Shown piece after piece: positions 17,080-26,130 of a stretch of DNA of 64,000 bases. Location: NCBI GenBank assembly GCA_947503835.1, contig CANNFM010000013.1, positions 145,835-209,834 on the forward strand. The letters are read 5' to 3'. The notes beneath the pieces were generated by a model. That model had not been told where the DNA came from, did no database searches, and saw only the letters and a program-made list of their open reading frames with translations. Every line of letters begins with the position of its first letter. The first letter of the stretch is position 1. Source of the DNA: an uncultured Aquimarina sp. (GTDB lineage Bacteria > Bacteroidota > Bacteroidia > Flavobacteriales > Flavobacteriaceae). The position numbers and the translations under genes were made by a program.

Positions 17080-18705
17080 ATGTTATCAGTTTCTAATCTT
17101 TCAGTCCAATTTGGTAAACGAGTGCTTTTTGATGAAGTTAATACCGCCTTTACTCAAGGTAATTGCTATGGTATTATTGGAGCTAACGGCGCAGGAAAAT
17201 CTACATTTCTAAAAATACTTTCTGGTCTAACAGAGCCAACTTCGGGACATGTTCATTTAGAACCAGGAAAACGAATGTCGGTTTTAGAACAGAACCATTA
17301 TGCATATGATGAATTTACAGTGCTAGAAGCTGTAATAATGGGTAACAAACCTTTATATAAGATCAAAAAAGAAATTGATGCTCTGTATGCAGATTATACA
17401 GACGAAAATGCAGAGAAAATAGGAGAACTTCAGGTGCAATTTGAAGAAATGAATGGTTGGAATGCCGACAGTGATGCAGCTGCCATGCTCTCTAATTTAG
17501 GGATCAAAGAAGGTTTGCATTATACCCAAATGGCAGATTTGGATACAAAACAAAGGGTGCGAGTGTTGATAGCACAATGTTTGTTTGGTAATCCCGATGT
17601 GTTGATTATGGATGAGCCAACAAATGACCTGGATTATGAAACGATTTCGTGGTTAGAAAACTTTTTGGCTAATTATGATAATACGGTAATAGTTGTATCA
17701 CACGACCGTCACTTTTTAGATGCTGTATGTACCCATATTTCTGATATCGATTTTAGTAAAATTAATCAGTATAGCGGTAATTATACGTTTTGGTATGAAT
17801 CTTCACAATTGGCGGCAAGACAAAGGGCGCAACAAAATAAGAAAGCAGAAGAAAAGAAGAAAGAATTACAAGAGTTTATCGCTAGATTTAGTGCTAACGT
17901 AGCCAAATCAAAGCAAGCTACATCTCGTAAAAAGATGATTGAGAAGCTTAATATCGAAGATATCAAACCATCAAGTCGTCGTTATCCTGCTATTATATTC
18001 GAAAGAGATAGAGAGGCAGGGGATCAAATTCTAAATGTAGAAGGGTTAGCAGCAAGTGTTGAAGGAGAAACATTATTTAAAGATATTGACATTAACCTGG
18101 CCAAAGGAGATAAAGTGGTGGTGTTCTCAAAAGATTCAAGAGCAACTTCTGCATTTTATCAGATATTAAATGATAAACAAAAAGCGGACTCAGGTAAATT
18201 TGCTTGGGGGATTACAACTACACAATCCTACTTGCCTGCTGATAATAGCGAATATTTTCAGAATGATCTCTCTCTAGTGGATTGGTTACGTCAATGGGCA
18301 ACTACAGAAGAAGAACGAGAAGAAGTATACCTTAGAGGTTTCTTAGGAAAAATGATTTTTAGTGGTGAAGAAGCACTTAAAAAATCTAATGTGCTTTCTG
18401 GAGGAGAAAAAGTGCGTTGTATGCTGTCAAAAATGATGATGACCAGGGCAAATGTGTTGATGTTAGATGAGCCAACCAATCACCTGGATCTAGAATCGAT
18501 TACTGCATTTAATAATTCATTGAAGAATTTTAAAGGGACTGTGCTGTTTACAACCCACGATCATGAGTTTGCCCAAACGGTAGGTAACCGAGTAATAGAA
18601 CTCACACCTAACGGAGTAATTGATCGGTATGCTACATTTGATGAATATATGAATGACCCAAAAATTAAAGAACTTCGTGAAAAGATGTATGCAGTAAATG
18701 CGTAA
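17080..18705 (+). CDS. ABC-F ATPase of the YbiT type
   Basis: Two nucleotide-binding domains joined by a charged linker (about 240-300), 541 residues, no membrane segments: an ABC-F translation factor. It follows E. coli YbiT closely from memory (EFTVLEAVIMG, ISHDRHFL-like VVSHDRHFLDAVCTH, RFSANVAKSKQATSR). Domain 1 has Walker A GANGAGKS (34-41) and Walker B VLIMDEPTNDLD, but its signature is MADLDTKQ in place of LSGGQ. Domain 2 has a normal LSGGE signature (439-443) and Walker B, but its Walker A is SKDSRATS (350-357). The two composite ATP sites are thus one intact and one degenerate. ABC-F proteins bind the ribosomal E site and ease stalled translation; its antibiotic relevance is unknown. 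Confidence 0.9.
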   Translation: MLSVSNLSVQFGKRVLFDEVNTAFTQGNCYGIIGANGAGKSTFLKILSGLTEPTSGHVHLEPGKRMSVLEQNHYAYDEFTVLEAVIMGNKPLYKIKKEIDALYADYTDENAEKIGELQVQFEEMNGWNADSDAAAMLSNLGIKEGLHYTQMADLDTKQRVRVLIAQCLFGNPDVLIMDEPTNDLDYETISWLENFLANYDNTVIVVSHDRHFLDAVCTHISDIDFSKINQYSGNYTFWYESSQLAARQRAQQNKKAEEKKKELQEFIARFSANVAKSKQATSRKKMIEKLNIEDIKPSSRRYPAIIFERDREAGDQILNVEGLAASVEGETLFKDIDINLAKGDKVVVFSKDSRATSAFYQILNDKQKADSGKFAWGITTTQSYLPADNSEYFQNDLSLVDWLRQWATTEEEREEVYLRGFLGKMIFSGEEALKKSNVLSGGEKVRCMLSKMMMTRANVLMLDEPTNHLDLESITAFNNSLKNFKGTVLFTTHDHEFAQTVGNRVIELTPNGVIDRYATFDEYMNDPKIKELREKMYAVNA

Positions 18706-18721
18706 ATAAACTTTAAAAAAA

Positions 18722-18772
18722 AACACTAGACAAAAAGACCTTGTAATATGCAAGGTCTTTTTGTTTAGTGTT
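18722..18772 (+). terminator. Long intrinsic terminator after the ABC-F gene
   Basis: A stem of over 20 base pairs (core AAAAAGACCTTG / CAAGGTCTTTTT, extended by AACACTA / TAGTGTT with small mismatches) around a 7-base loop. Symmetric, so it could work on both strands. Confidence 0.85.
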
Positions 18773-19096
18773 GGAAGATACTATAAAATACTTCGTTTGT
18801 ACATAGCAGATTTTGTGTGAGTTAGTTTATTAGCGTATTCTTATTGAATAAATGGTAATAGAAATAAGATATATTTGATCAACGAATGTTAAATTTGTTA
18901 AATTATCTTCGAAATTAGTTGTAATAATTGTCTAATATCTGTTATTTTACACTCTCGTGTGGTTGCCATTTTTGTTTTGTTGTTTAACCACATCTATTTA
19001 ATTAATAAACTTCGCCCCTTTGAAGTTTTTGTGAACTAACCTGTAATGTAGCTATAGCTGAGTAAGCTTTAATAGTTAATGTATAATTACGGTTCA
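18773..19096. other. AT-rich gap without a gene
   Basis: I see no coding region. A TATATTTG box at 18870-18877 could be a distant promoter for the downstream pair, and a perfect 10-bp palindrome AGCTATAGCT lies about 30 bases before the first candidate start codon. Neither has further support. Confidence 0.4.
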
Positions 19097-19522
19097 ATGT
19101 TATCAAGAAAAATCACGCTTATTTTTTTTCTTAGTCTTACTATTTTCTCATTTGCGCAATGTAAAACAGTTGGAGAAAATACCAAAGAAGAAACTTCTTT
19201 ACCTACATCAATTAAACCTGTTGTGAACAATACTTCTACCACAAGATTAAATGGAGACAAATCTATGGAACTTCATGTGCAAAAGAACATGAAAGTAGGT
19301 GATCCTGCATTTCATTTTAAGTATGTAGTGTATAAAGCTGGTACTAAAGAAATAATAAAAAAAGGTACTTTTAGAGGTACTAGCGTTGATTGGAATACTA
19401 CCACTTCGTTAAAACTTACTCCCTACATCGGGATGGAACAAAAACCGATTTCGGATAATCCAGAAGAAATTCTTAATAAAAATACTCACACTCAATTAAT
19501 AATAATCAATTTAAATAACTAA
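19097..19522 (+). CDS. Small secreted protein of unknown function
   Basis: The start at MLSRKITLIFFLSL is preferred because it gives a compact signal peptide ending FSFAQ; an ATG 18 bases upstream is also possible. The mature part (about 120 residues) has no family I recognise. It is polar with short beta-like stretches (HFKYVVYKAGTKEIIKKGTF). One base separates its stop codon from the start of the large propeller protein downstream, so the two are surely co-transcribed and probably translationally coupled. It may assist export or folding of that protein (inference). Confidence 0.7.
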   Translation: MLSRKITLIFFLSLTIFSFAQCKTVGENTKEETSLPTSIKPVVNNTSTTRLNGDKSMELHVQKNMKVGDPAFHFKYVVYKAGTKEIIKKGTFRGTSVDWNTTTSLKLTPYIGMEQKPISDNPEEILNKNTHTQLIIINLNN

Positions 19523-19523
19523 A

Positions 19524-22500
19524 ATGAAACGCAAACTTTACTTTAAACAATTGCTTTTACTAGTTTCTATGATGTTAGTTCTTGCTTCTTGTGACAACAA
19601 GAATGAGCAAACAATTGTAGAGATGAAGACTCCTGAAGTCTTAAAGAGCAAGAAAACTAAAAAAGACCATAACAAGAAGAAGGGGATTGAGCTTATGGCG
19701 GATTATATTTCTGACCTTCAGAAACCTATAGGTAAAGAAAAGTCTACCTATAAAGATGGCTATATGATGACAGAGCATCAAAAGGCTATAAAAAAAGCAA
19801 ATACTTTCAGGTCTAAAAGTGCAAGTATCATTAAATATACAGAGCGTGGACCAGCAAACGTGCCTGGTAGAATACGTGGTGTAGTGGTCGCTCCTGATAA
19901 TGTAGATAAATGGTATGCTGGTACTGTAGGTGGTGGACTTTGGGTAACCGAGGATGCCGGAACTACATGGGAAAACCTTACAGATTACAAAGTGCCAAAC
20001 CTTTCTACTTCTACGGTAGCAATAAGCAAAAATAACCCTCAAGTTCTTTATGTGGGTACAGGGGAGCCTTTTGGTAACCTAGATGCTATTGGAGGTGTAG
20101 GTGTTCTTAAATCTACAAATGCTGGTCGCACCTGGGAATATCTTAATAATACTAAGGATTTTGGTGGTATAGGTCGTTTGGCAGTAAACCAAAATGATGA
20201 AAATCACCTTGTTGTAGCAAGCCAGAATGGTATTTTTGTAACCAGAGATGGCGGTGCTACATGGGCAAATACATATAGCGGAGGTAACGTACAAGATCTT
20301 AATTATGCTACCGATGCTTGTACTGTAATGTATGCAGGTGTAAATGGTGTTGGTGTTATCAAAAGTAACAATGGTGGATCAACATGGAATGTAGTATTGA
20401 ATAAAGACGACTATAATGCTAATCATGCACGTTTCGAACTAGATATATCACCAGCTAATTCTAATAAAATTTTTGTTGGAGTGTATACTCCTCAAGGGGG
20501 AGCAACTACAGCAGTTAATACAGATTTCTATGTCTCAGACGATGCCGGTGAAACATTTACTTTACTTGCGTATGAGGGAGCTCCGGCCTCAGGTAACTTA
20601 ATTACAGGACAAGGATGGTACGATAACCTTTTAATGGCGCACCCTTTTAACGAAAATATTTTTTATTCTGGTGGTGTAGTAACGCATAGAGTAGAAGTTG
20701 CGGGAAAACCTTTAAGTTATACTTTCCAACCTATTGCTGCAGGATATAATAACGAATTAAATGATTATGTTCATGTTGATCAACATGGTTTGACGTATAT
20801 CCCAAGTCAAGGGAAAGAGAAAAAGTTTAAATTGATCCTTTCTAATGATGGGGGGGTGTATCATACAGATTATCTTGTTGATCCAGGAACTACTTTTAAT
20901 GATTGGTCTCAAGCTGCGGTTAGATTAAACTGTACACAATTTTATGGTGCAGATAAACGTAATGGGGTACAAGACTATACAGCAGGTGCACAAGATAATG
21001 GTACTTGGATATCGTTTACCCCAAGTGGAGCAAATGATGAAACAGATTATATATTCATTATAGGCGGTGATGGTTTTGAAGTATTATGGAATTATAACGA
21101 TCCTAATAAATTTATTGGAGGATCACAGTTTAATGGATTTGTTCGTTATGTAAACGGACAAGGATTTAATGCAAGACATGGTGAGTCTGGATCAGGTACT
21201 TCTCCTTTCTATTCAAAAATTACAAATTCAAATAATAATCCAGATGTTCTTTTTAGCCCTTCTATTAGTGGGGTATGGAGATCTTCTAACTTTGCAGAAT
21301 CTTGGAGCTTGACGCCTATTCCAAATAATTTTTCGGTTGGAGCTAGTAGTGCATTAGATGTATCTGTGTCTACAGCTAATCCAGATGTTGTTTGGGCGGG
21401 TAATGCAATGACAGAATCAGGAAGTTATGTAATGCATGTTTCAAAGGATAATGGAATTTCGTATGAAGCTACTGCTACTTTTGCTGATCCAAGAGACGGT
21501 ATAGGTCACAATTATTTCATTGCAGGTGTAGAAACATCGCCTACTAATGCTGATAGAGCATATGTTTTATTCTCAGGACAAGGTGCAGCTAAAATCCTTA
21601 GAACTGAAGATTTAGGGCAGACTTGGGAAGATATCTCAGGTTTTTCTACAGGAGAAGATAGAGGTTTCCCAGATGTAGCTATTCATAGTTTAGTTGAAAT
21701 GCCTTTTGATGAAGATAGATTATGGGTAGGAACTGATATTGGAGTTTTCCAAACCTTAGACGGTGGTAAAAACTGGGCATTATTGGCTGGTTTGCCTGCA
21801 TTTTCTGTTTGGCAAATGAAAATAGTGAACAATGAAGTGGTTATGGCTACACATGGTAGAGGAGTTTGGACTGCAGAACTTGAAGAGTTGGCAGGATATG
21901 AGCCACCTGCTTACTATGCACCTCCAACAATTGTTAGTGCATCTCAAGAGTCAATCGAAAGTCAAGATGCTATAGTGAAATATGTACAAACCAATGAAGA
22001 TGCTGAGTTAATTAAGGTATTTGTTGACGGTGTAGAAGTTGACCAAATCACAGACAATGTAGCTCAAGGAACCGAATTTGAATATGCTATAGACGATTTA
22101 ACTGAAGGTGAACATAGTATAGGGTTTCAGGTAGTAGACAGTCAGCAGAATAGTTCTATTGTTGCTACAGGAGAATTTGATATTATTGATTTTGAAGAAC
22201 CAGAATCTTTGGTTTCAATTGATACTTTTGAAGCCAATAATGTATATACTTTTGGAGGAGAGTTTGTAATTGATAATGTTGGTGGAACAGTAGGCAAAGA
22301 TGTGCTAAATAATGCAGGTCATCCCTATTTAAATGGAGTAGAATATAGTACAGTTTTAAAAAATCCGATTGTTGTTACTGCAGGAAATGAAAATTTCTCT
22401 TATGAAGATGTTGCTATTGTAGAATTAGGCCCTGCACCTGGGCAGTTTTACGATTTTGTTGCTATAGAAGCATCAACTGATCTTCAAAATTGGGTGCAAT

Positions 22501-23024
22501 TAGATGCGTATAGTTCAGAAAGATTCCCAGAGTGGACAGAAGTACATGATTCTGGGCCAGCACCTTCAATAAACGATGAGTTATTTAAGGAACAATCTTT
22601 AAATTTATTAGAATTTTTTGAAGAAGGAGATGTTATTGCTTTACGCTTCAGATTAGTTACAGACGGGGGAGTAACCTCCTTTGGATGGGCAATTCGATCA
22701 ATTAATCCTGGTCAAGCCGAAGCTGAAGAGGAAACGGCAGAAGAAGAAGAAGAGGAAGAGCCAGCACTTGGTTTAAATACCAATAGAGCTCTTATATATC
22801 CTACAGTATCTAATGGAGAGTTTAGAATCTCTTCATCTAAAACAATCAGTAACGCTAAAGTTGATATATATAATGTAAGTGGTGGTCTTGTATATACAAA
22901 GAATATTGGAGTATTAGATGCGTCTGAACAACCTTTATCTTTGTTTAACCTTAAATCAGGAATATATTTTACTGTTATTACTGGTGATAATGGTCAAGAG
23001 AATGGAAGAATTATAGTTAAATAA
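19524..23024 (+). CDS. Large Asp-box propeller T9SS lipoprotein (sortilin-like)
   Basis: 1166 residues. The signal ends in a lipobox (MLVLASC at about residue 17-23). Residues about 100-780 form one or two beta-propellers with repeated Asp-box motifs (TEDAGTTWENL, STNAGRTWEYL, SNNGGSTWNVV, TLDGGKNWALL), as in sialidase-like and Vps10/sortilin-like proteins. A beta-sandwich region follows, then a Glu-rich linker (about 1072-1085) and a C-terminal T9SS type A sorting domain (YPTVSNGEFRIS ... VDIYNVSGGLV ... LKSGIYFTVI). Asp boxes are structural, so a hydrolase activity is not implied. The combination of a lipobox with a T9SS domain is unusual. Second gene of a pair, followed by a strong terminator. 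Confidence 0.87.
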   Translation: MKRKLYFKQLLLLVSMMLVLASCDNKNEQTIVEMKTPEVLKSKKTKKDHNKKKGIELMADYISDLQKPIGKEKSTYKDGYMMTEHQKAIKKANTFRSKSASIIKYTERGPANVPGRIRGVVVAPDNVDKWYAGTVGGGLWVTEDAGTTWENLTDYKVPNLSTSTVAISKNNPQVLYVGTGEPFGNLDAIGGVGVLKSTNAGRTWEYLNNTKDFGGIGRLAVNQNDENHLVVASQNGIFVTRDGGATWANTYSGGNVQDLNYATDACTVMYAGVNGVGVIKSNNGGSTWNVVLNKDDYNANHARFELDISPANSNKIFVGVYTPQGGATTAVNTDFYVSDDAGETFTLLAYEGAPASGNLITGQGWYDNLLMAHPFNENIFYSGGVVTHRVEVAGKPLSYTFQPIAAGYNNELNDYVHVDQHGLTYIPSQGKEKKFKLILSNDGGVYHTDYLVDPGTTFNDWSQAAVRLNCTQFYGADKRNGVQDYTAGAQDNGTWISFTPSGANDETDYIFIIGGDGFEVLWNYNDPNKFIGGSQFNGFVRYVNGQGFNARHGESGSGTSPFYSKITNSNNNPDVLFSPSISGVWRSSNFAESWSLTPIPNNFSVGASSALDVSVSTANPDVVWAGNAMTESGSYVMHVSKDNGISYEATATFADPRDGIGHNYFIAGVETSPTNADRAYVLFSGQGAAKILRTEDLGQTWEDISGFSTGEDRGFPDVAIHSLVEMPFDEDRLWVGTDIGVFQTLDGGKNWALLAGLPAFSVWQMKIVNNEVVMATHGRGVWTAELEELAGYEPPAYYAPPTIVSASQESIESQDAIVKYVQTNEDAELIKVFVDGVEVDQITDNVAQGTEFEYAIDDLTEGEHSIGFQVVDSQQNSSIVATGEFDIIDFEEPESLVSIDTFEANNVYTFGGEFVIDNVGGTVGKDVLNNAGHPYLNGVEYSTVLKNPIVVTAGNENFSYEDVAIVELGPAPGQFYDFVAIEASTDLQNWVQLDAYSSERFPEWTEVHDSGPAPSINDELFKEQSLNLLEFFEEGDVIALRFRLVTDGGVTSFGWAIRSINPGQAEAEEETAEEEEEEEPALGLNTNRALIYPTVSNGEFRISSSKTISNAKVDIYNVSGGLVYTKNIGVLDASEQPLSLFNLKSGIYFTVITGDNGQENGRIIVK

Positions 23025-23063
23025 TCATATTTAGTTACGATTATATCTTCACAAAGTTGTATA

Positions 23064-23096
23064 AAAAAACCCGCTAGTTTTTACTAGCGGGTTTTT
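23064..23096. terminator. Bidirectional terminator between convergent genes
   Basis: Perfect stem ACCCGCTAGT / ACTAGCGGGT with a 4-base loop, flanked by an A-run before and a T-run after, between the propeller gene and the TetR gene that converge on it. Confidence 0.92.
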
Positions 23097-23114
23097 GGTT
23101 TTAAAACGAATTGA

Positions 23115-23714
23115 TTATTTCATCAAGCCTTCAAACTTTAAGAACATGTAATCTTTTATAGTAGACTCCAAAGTTTCTTTACTCTGATTAAAGAATTTGT
23201 CATCAGTAATAAGTCGCAGGATAAAAAACTCATCTAACTTTATAAGTAGCTCAACAGAGACAGGTTTTAATAACTTACTTTCAATACCAAAAAGATAAAA
23301 CTGTTTTAAGTCTTCTAATAATTCATATAAAAAATCTTCAATGATTTGCCATGCAGATGGAAAATGCTTTTGTAATTGTTTTAAATAAAAAGCAGAGATG
23401 TCTTTGGCTCCTTCAGTTAAAATGGTGGCTAGAGTCTCATAATGATAATCTAATTGCAAGATTTCCTTAGTAATTTCATCTTTATACGTATACAATCTAT
23501 TGATCCTTACCTGCGTGATATAATCAAAAACTTCCTCTTTTGTAGTAAAATATTGATAGATAGTGGATTTACTTTTGTTCATCAAAGTTGCCAGATTGTC
23601 CATTGTAAGATCTCCTAAATCTTTATTTTTTAGTTTAGGAAGTATGGCCTGAGTCCATTGTTCAACTTTTTTATTTTTATTCTTACGATTTTTGAGAATA
23701 GATTTTCTTCCCAT
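23115..23714 (-). CDS. TetR/AcrR family transcriptional regulator
   Basis: The first 70 residues hold a TetR helix-turn-helix (LTMDNLATLMNKSKSTIYQYFTTKEEVFDYI) after a lysine-rich start; the remaining 130 residues are the helical ligand-binding and dimer domain. It is divergent from the GMC oxidoreductase gene across 220 bases, and an inverted repeat lies 16 bases upstream of its start codon, so it probably represses itself and perhaps the oxidoreductase gene. The ligand is unknown; a lipid or sterol-like substrate of the oxidoreductase is conceivable. Confidence 0.87.
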   Translation of the reverse strand: MGRKSILKNRKNKNKKVEQWTQAILPKLKNKDLGDLTMDNLATLMNKSKSTIYQYFTTKEEVFDYITQVRINRLYTYKDEITKEILQLDYHYETLATILTEGAKDISAFYLKQLQKHFPSAWQIIEDFLYELLEDLKQFYLFGIESKLLKPVSVELLIKLDEFFILRLITDDKFFNQSKETLESTIKDYMFLKFEGLMK

Positions 23715-23729
23715 ATTTGTTAATTCATT

Positions 23730-23752
23730 TTAATCAAACTATATTTGGTTAA
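23730..23752. promoter_or_regulatory. Inverted repeat, candidate TetR operator
   Basis: TTAATCAAA and TTTGGTTAA face each other across 5 bases, with 8 of 9 positions matching. It overlaps a TATATTTG promoter-like box on the plus strand (23740-23747), which would point to the oxidoreductase gene. Size and position fit a TetR-family operator. Confidence 0.6.
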
Positions 23753-23934
23753 ATAGTTCGATTGTCTTTTAATTTTATTCAAACTTAATCATTTACTTTA
23801 TGAAGAATCAAGTAGTTTGTAAAAAATATAAAGTAAAGGTACTATGACTAACGATAGTTTTATTCATTAGACTTGTTGTGAGGATATATATTACCTTGTG
23901 TGTACGTTACTAAATCCAATATAATTCTGAAATC

Positions 23935-25488
23935 ATGAAAATAGAAGAAGAATACGATTATATCATTATAGGTAGTGGCTTTGGTGGGTCTGTAAGTGCA
24001 CTTAGACTTTCTGAAAAAGGATATAAGGTTTTAGTAATTGAAAAAGGGAAATGGTACAAGCCAAAGGATTTTCCGAAATCTAACTGGAATCTTAAAAAAT
24101 GGTTGTGGATGCCTTTTTTTAAATGGTTTGGTATTATGAAGATGTCTTTTTTTAAACACGTAGTCGTAATTTCAGGAACAGGAGTGGGTGGTGGATCATT
24201 AGTGTATGCAAATACATTACCAGTGCCTAAAAAAGCTTTTTTTACTTCGGGTAGTTGGGGCAAGCTGGCAGATTGGCAAGCAGAATTGGCACCTTTTTAT
24301 CAAACAGCACTAAAAATGCTTGGTGCACAGAAAAACCCAACACTTTTTGATGGCGATAAGGCTCTTAAAGAATTAGCTTCTGAAATGGGGATTAAAGAGA
24401 ATTTCGAAGCCACCGATGTAGCCGTTTTCTTTGGACAACCTAATGTAACGGTTCCAGACCCTTATTTTGATGGTAAGGGTCCCGATAGAACAGGTTGTAA
24501 TTACTGTGGTGGATGTATGACCGGGTGTAGGATAGGGGCAAAGAATACCCTTGATAGAAACTATTTATATCTTGCACAGCAATTGGGAGCCGAAATTCTG
24601 GCTGAACAAGAAGTGTATGATGTAATAACTGTAGATGGTGGGTACGAAGTAAAGTTTAAATCTTCTACTAAGTTTTTTAAATCAAAAAAATCGGTAAAAG
24701 CAAAAGGAGTTGTTTTTTCAGGAGGAGTGTTAGGAACGGTAAAGTTACTATTAAAACTAAAGAAGAAATCATTATCTAATATTTCTGATCGATTGGGATA
24801 TGATATCAGGACCAATAATGAAAGTTTAATTAGCGTTACCAACCTAGATAAGAAAAAAGATTTATCTAAAGGGGTAGCTATAGGGTCTATTCTTAATACA
24901 GATGAAAATAGTCATCTCGAAATTGTAAGATATGCAAAGGGATCTGGTTTTTGGAGGTTGTCTCATTTACCATTAACACATGGTAAAAACACCATTGTGA
25001 GAGTGGCAAAAATGGTTACAAGTTTTATAAAACATCCAGTATCATATATCAAACTTTACACTATCAGAGATTGGAGTAAAAGCACTGCAGTTTTGCTTTT
25101 TATGCAAACCTTGGATAGTACCTTAAAATTCAAGCGAAATCGTTTAGGAATTATGAATACACGAGTAGCCGAAGGTAAAAAGCCTTCTGCTTTTATTCCG
25201 CAATCATTGGGTTTAGCAAAACAATATGCTAAATTAATAAAGGGAAAAGAAACTGTTTTTGCTTTAGAACCACTTGCAGGAATTCCTTCTACTGCTCATA
25301 TCCTTGGTGGTGCAGTTATGGGTACCGATGCATCTGAAGGTGTGATTGATGAAAATAATAAGGTTTTTGGGTATGACAATATGTTTATTTGTGATGGATC
25401 TATGATATCTGCAAACCCGGGAGTTAATCCATCTCTTTCTATTACAGCTATTAGCGAAAGAGCCATGAGCAAGATTCCTGAAAAATAA
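23935..25488 (+). CDS. GMC-family FAD oxidoreductase, cholesterol-oxidase-like
   Basis: FAD-dependent enzyme of 517 residues: dinucleotide-binding GSGFGG at residues 12-17 with ALRLSEKGYKVLVIEKG, GTGVGGGSLVYANTL (GMC signature-like), and a C-terminal catalytic part STAHILGGAVMGTD followed by ICDGSMISANPGVNPSLSITA. A Cys-rich insert GCNYCGGCMTGCRIGAKNT near residue 190 is shared by the cholesterol-oxidase/oxidoreductase branch. Substrate probably an alcohol of a lipid or sterol-like compound, not resolvable here. Divergent from the TetR gene and ends three bases before the convergent small gene. Confidence 0.87.
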   Translation: MKIEEEYDYIIIGSGFGGSVSALRLSEKGYKVLVIEKGKWYKPKDFPKSNWNLKKWLWMPFFKWFGIMKMSFFKHVVVISGTGVGGGSLVYANTLPVPKKAFFTSGSWGKLADWQAELAPFYQTALKMLGAQKNPTLFDGDKALKELASEMGIKENFEATDVAVFFGQPNVTVPDPYFDGKGPDRTGCNYCGGCMTGCRIGAKNTLDRNYLYLAQQLGAEILAEQEVYDVITVDGGYEVKFKSSTKFFKSKKSVKAKGVVFSGGVLGTVKLLLKLKKKSLSNISDRLGYDIRTNNESLISVTNLDKKKDLSKGVAIGSILNTDENSHLEIVRYAKGSGFWRLSHLPLTHGKNTIVRVAKMVTSFIKHPVSYIKLYTIRDWSKSTAVLLFMQTLDSTLKFKRNRLGIMNTRVAEGKKPSAFIPQSLGLAKQYAKLIKGKETVFALEPLAGIPSTAHILGGAVMGTDASEGVIDENNKVFGYDNMFICDGSMISANPGVNPSLSITAISERAMSKIPEK

Positions 25489-25490
25489 AA

Positions 25491-25691
25491 CTAACGATTT
25501 TTAGAGCCTTGAAAATGCCTATAGATCAGGTATGCGCCATACACTATAAATAATACAGTAAAAATAGATCTAAAATCCCACTCTACATTGGCTTGTAGGC
25601 GGTTATAAAGTCGTAGACCACCAAATATAACCAATGCGATTCCGATCATTAAATCCCATGTTCTTCGAGAAGGTTTGTTTTCATCTTCCAT
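25491..25691 (-). CDS. Small membrane protein, two predicted TM segments
   Basis: 66 residues: a polar N-terminus, one hydrophobic stretch (LMIGIALVIFGGLRLY), a short loop with an Arg-Asn turn, a second hydrophobic stretch (SIFTVLFIVYGAYLIY) and a basic tail. I do not recognise a family. It lies 5 bases after the DUF2007 gene in the same direction, so the two probably form an operon. Confidence 0.65.
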   Translation of the reverse strand: MEDENKPSRRTWDLMIGIALVIFGGLRLYNRLQANVEWDFRSIFTVLFIVYGAYLIYRHFQGSKNR

Positions 25692-25696
25692 ACTAC

Positions 25697-25924
25697 TTAG
25701 GATAAACTTTTTTCTATAATAGGAATTGCTTCTTCAACATCAATTTTCTTTACAAAAAGCTGAATATGATCCGGCATTCCACCACCAAAACCAGCCATCA
25801 TACCAGATTTCATATCATCTCGCGTAACAGAATTAATCCCACGATCCTGAAGTGTGGTTTGTAAAAATTGTATGTTAATTAAGCTACCGGTATATACTCT
25901 TTCGTATTCACTTTCTGGGAACAT
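25697..25924 (-). CDS. DUF2007-like putative signal-transducing protein
   Basis: 75 residues matching the DUF2007 pattern: VYTGSLINIQFLQTTLQDRGI followed by a Gly/Met-rich loop and HIQLFVKKIDVEEAIPIIE. The fold resembles a PII-like ferredoxin fold; the function is not established. Co-oriented with the small membrane protein downstream. Confidence 0.75.
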   Translation of the reverse strand: MFPESEYERVYTGSLINIQFLQTTLQDRGINSVTRDDMKSGMMAGFGGGMPDHIQLFVKKIDVEEAIPIIEKSLS

Positions 25925-25998
25925 AGGATATTCAGTTTATTAGTAATTGGTGCTAAATATAGATAAAACTTTAAAATACTTAAAAAGAATTAGGTTCG

Positions 25999-26043
25999 CA
26001 GTAAACAGTTTTAAGTATGCAGTAGACTTAATACTGTTTACTG
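25999..26043. repeat. Imperfect inverted repeat in intergenic DNA
   Basis: CAGTAAACAGT and ACTGTTTACTG are perfect inverted copies 23 bases apart, with further GCAGTAGAC-like and GTAGACTGC-like matches inside and after. It looks like a scattered intergenic repeat. No T-run follows. Confidence 0.5.
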
Positions 26044-26130
26044 TAGACTGCCTACTTTTGTATGATGTTTAAAAAACAACCTTATTCATAGATTCTATAT
26101 CTATACATTTTTTAGAAACAAAGTACTTGT

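Noticed and set aside
18706..19096. A hidden small gene between the ABC-F gene and the next pair
   Set aside because: No open frame with a plausible start and composition was found; only a terminator and weak promoter-like words.
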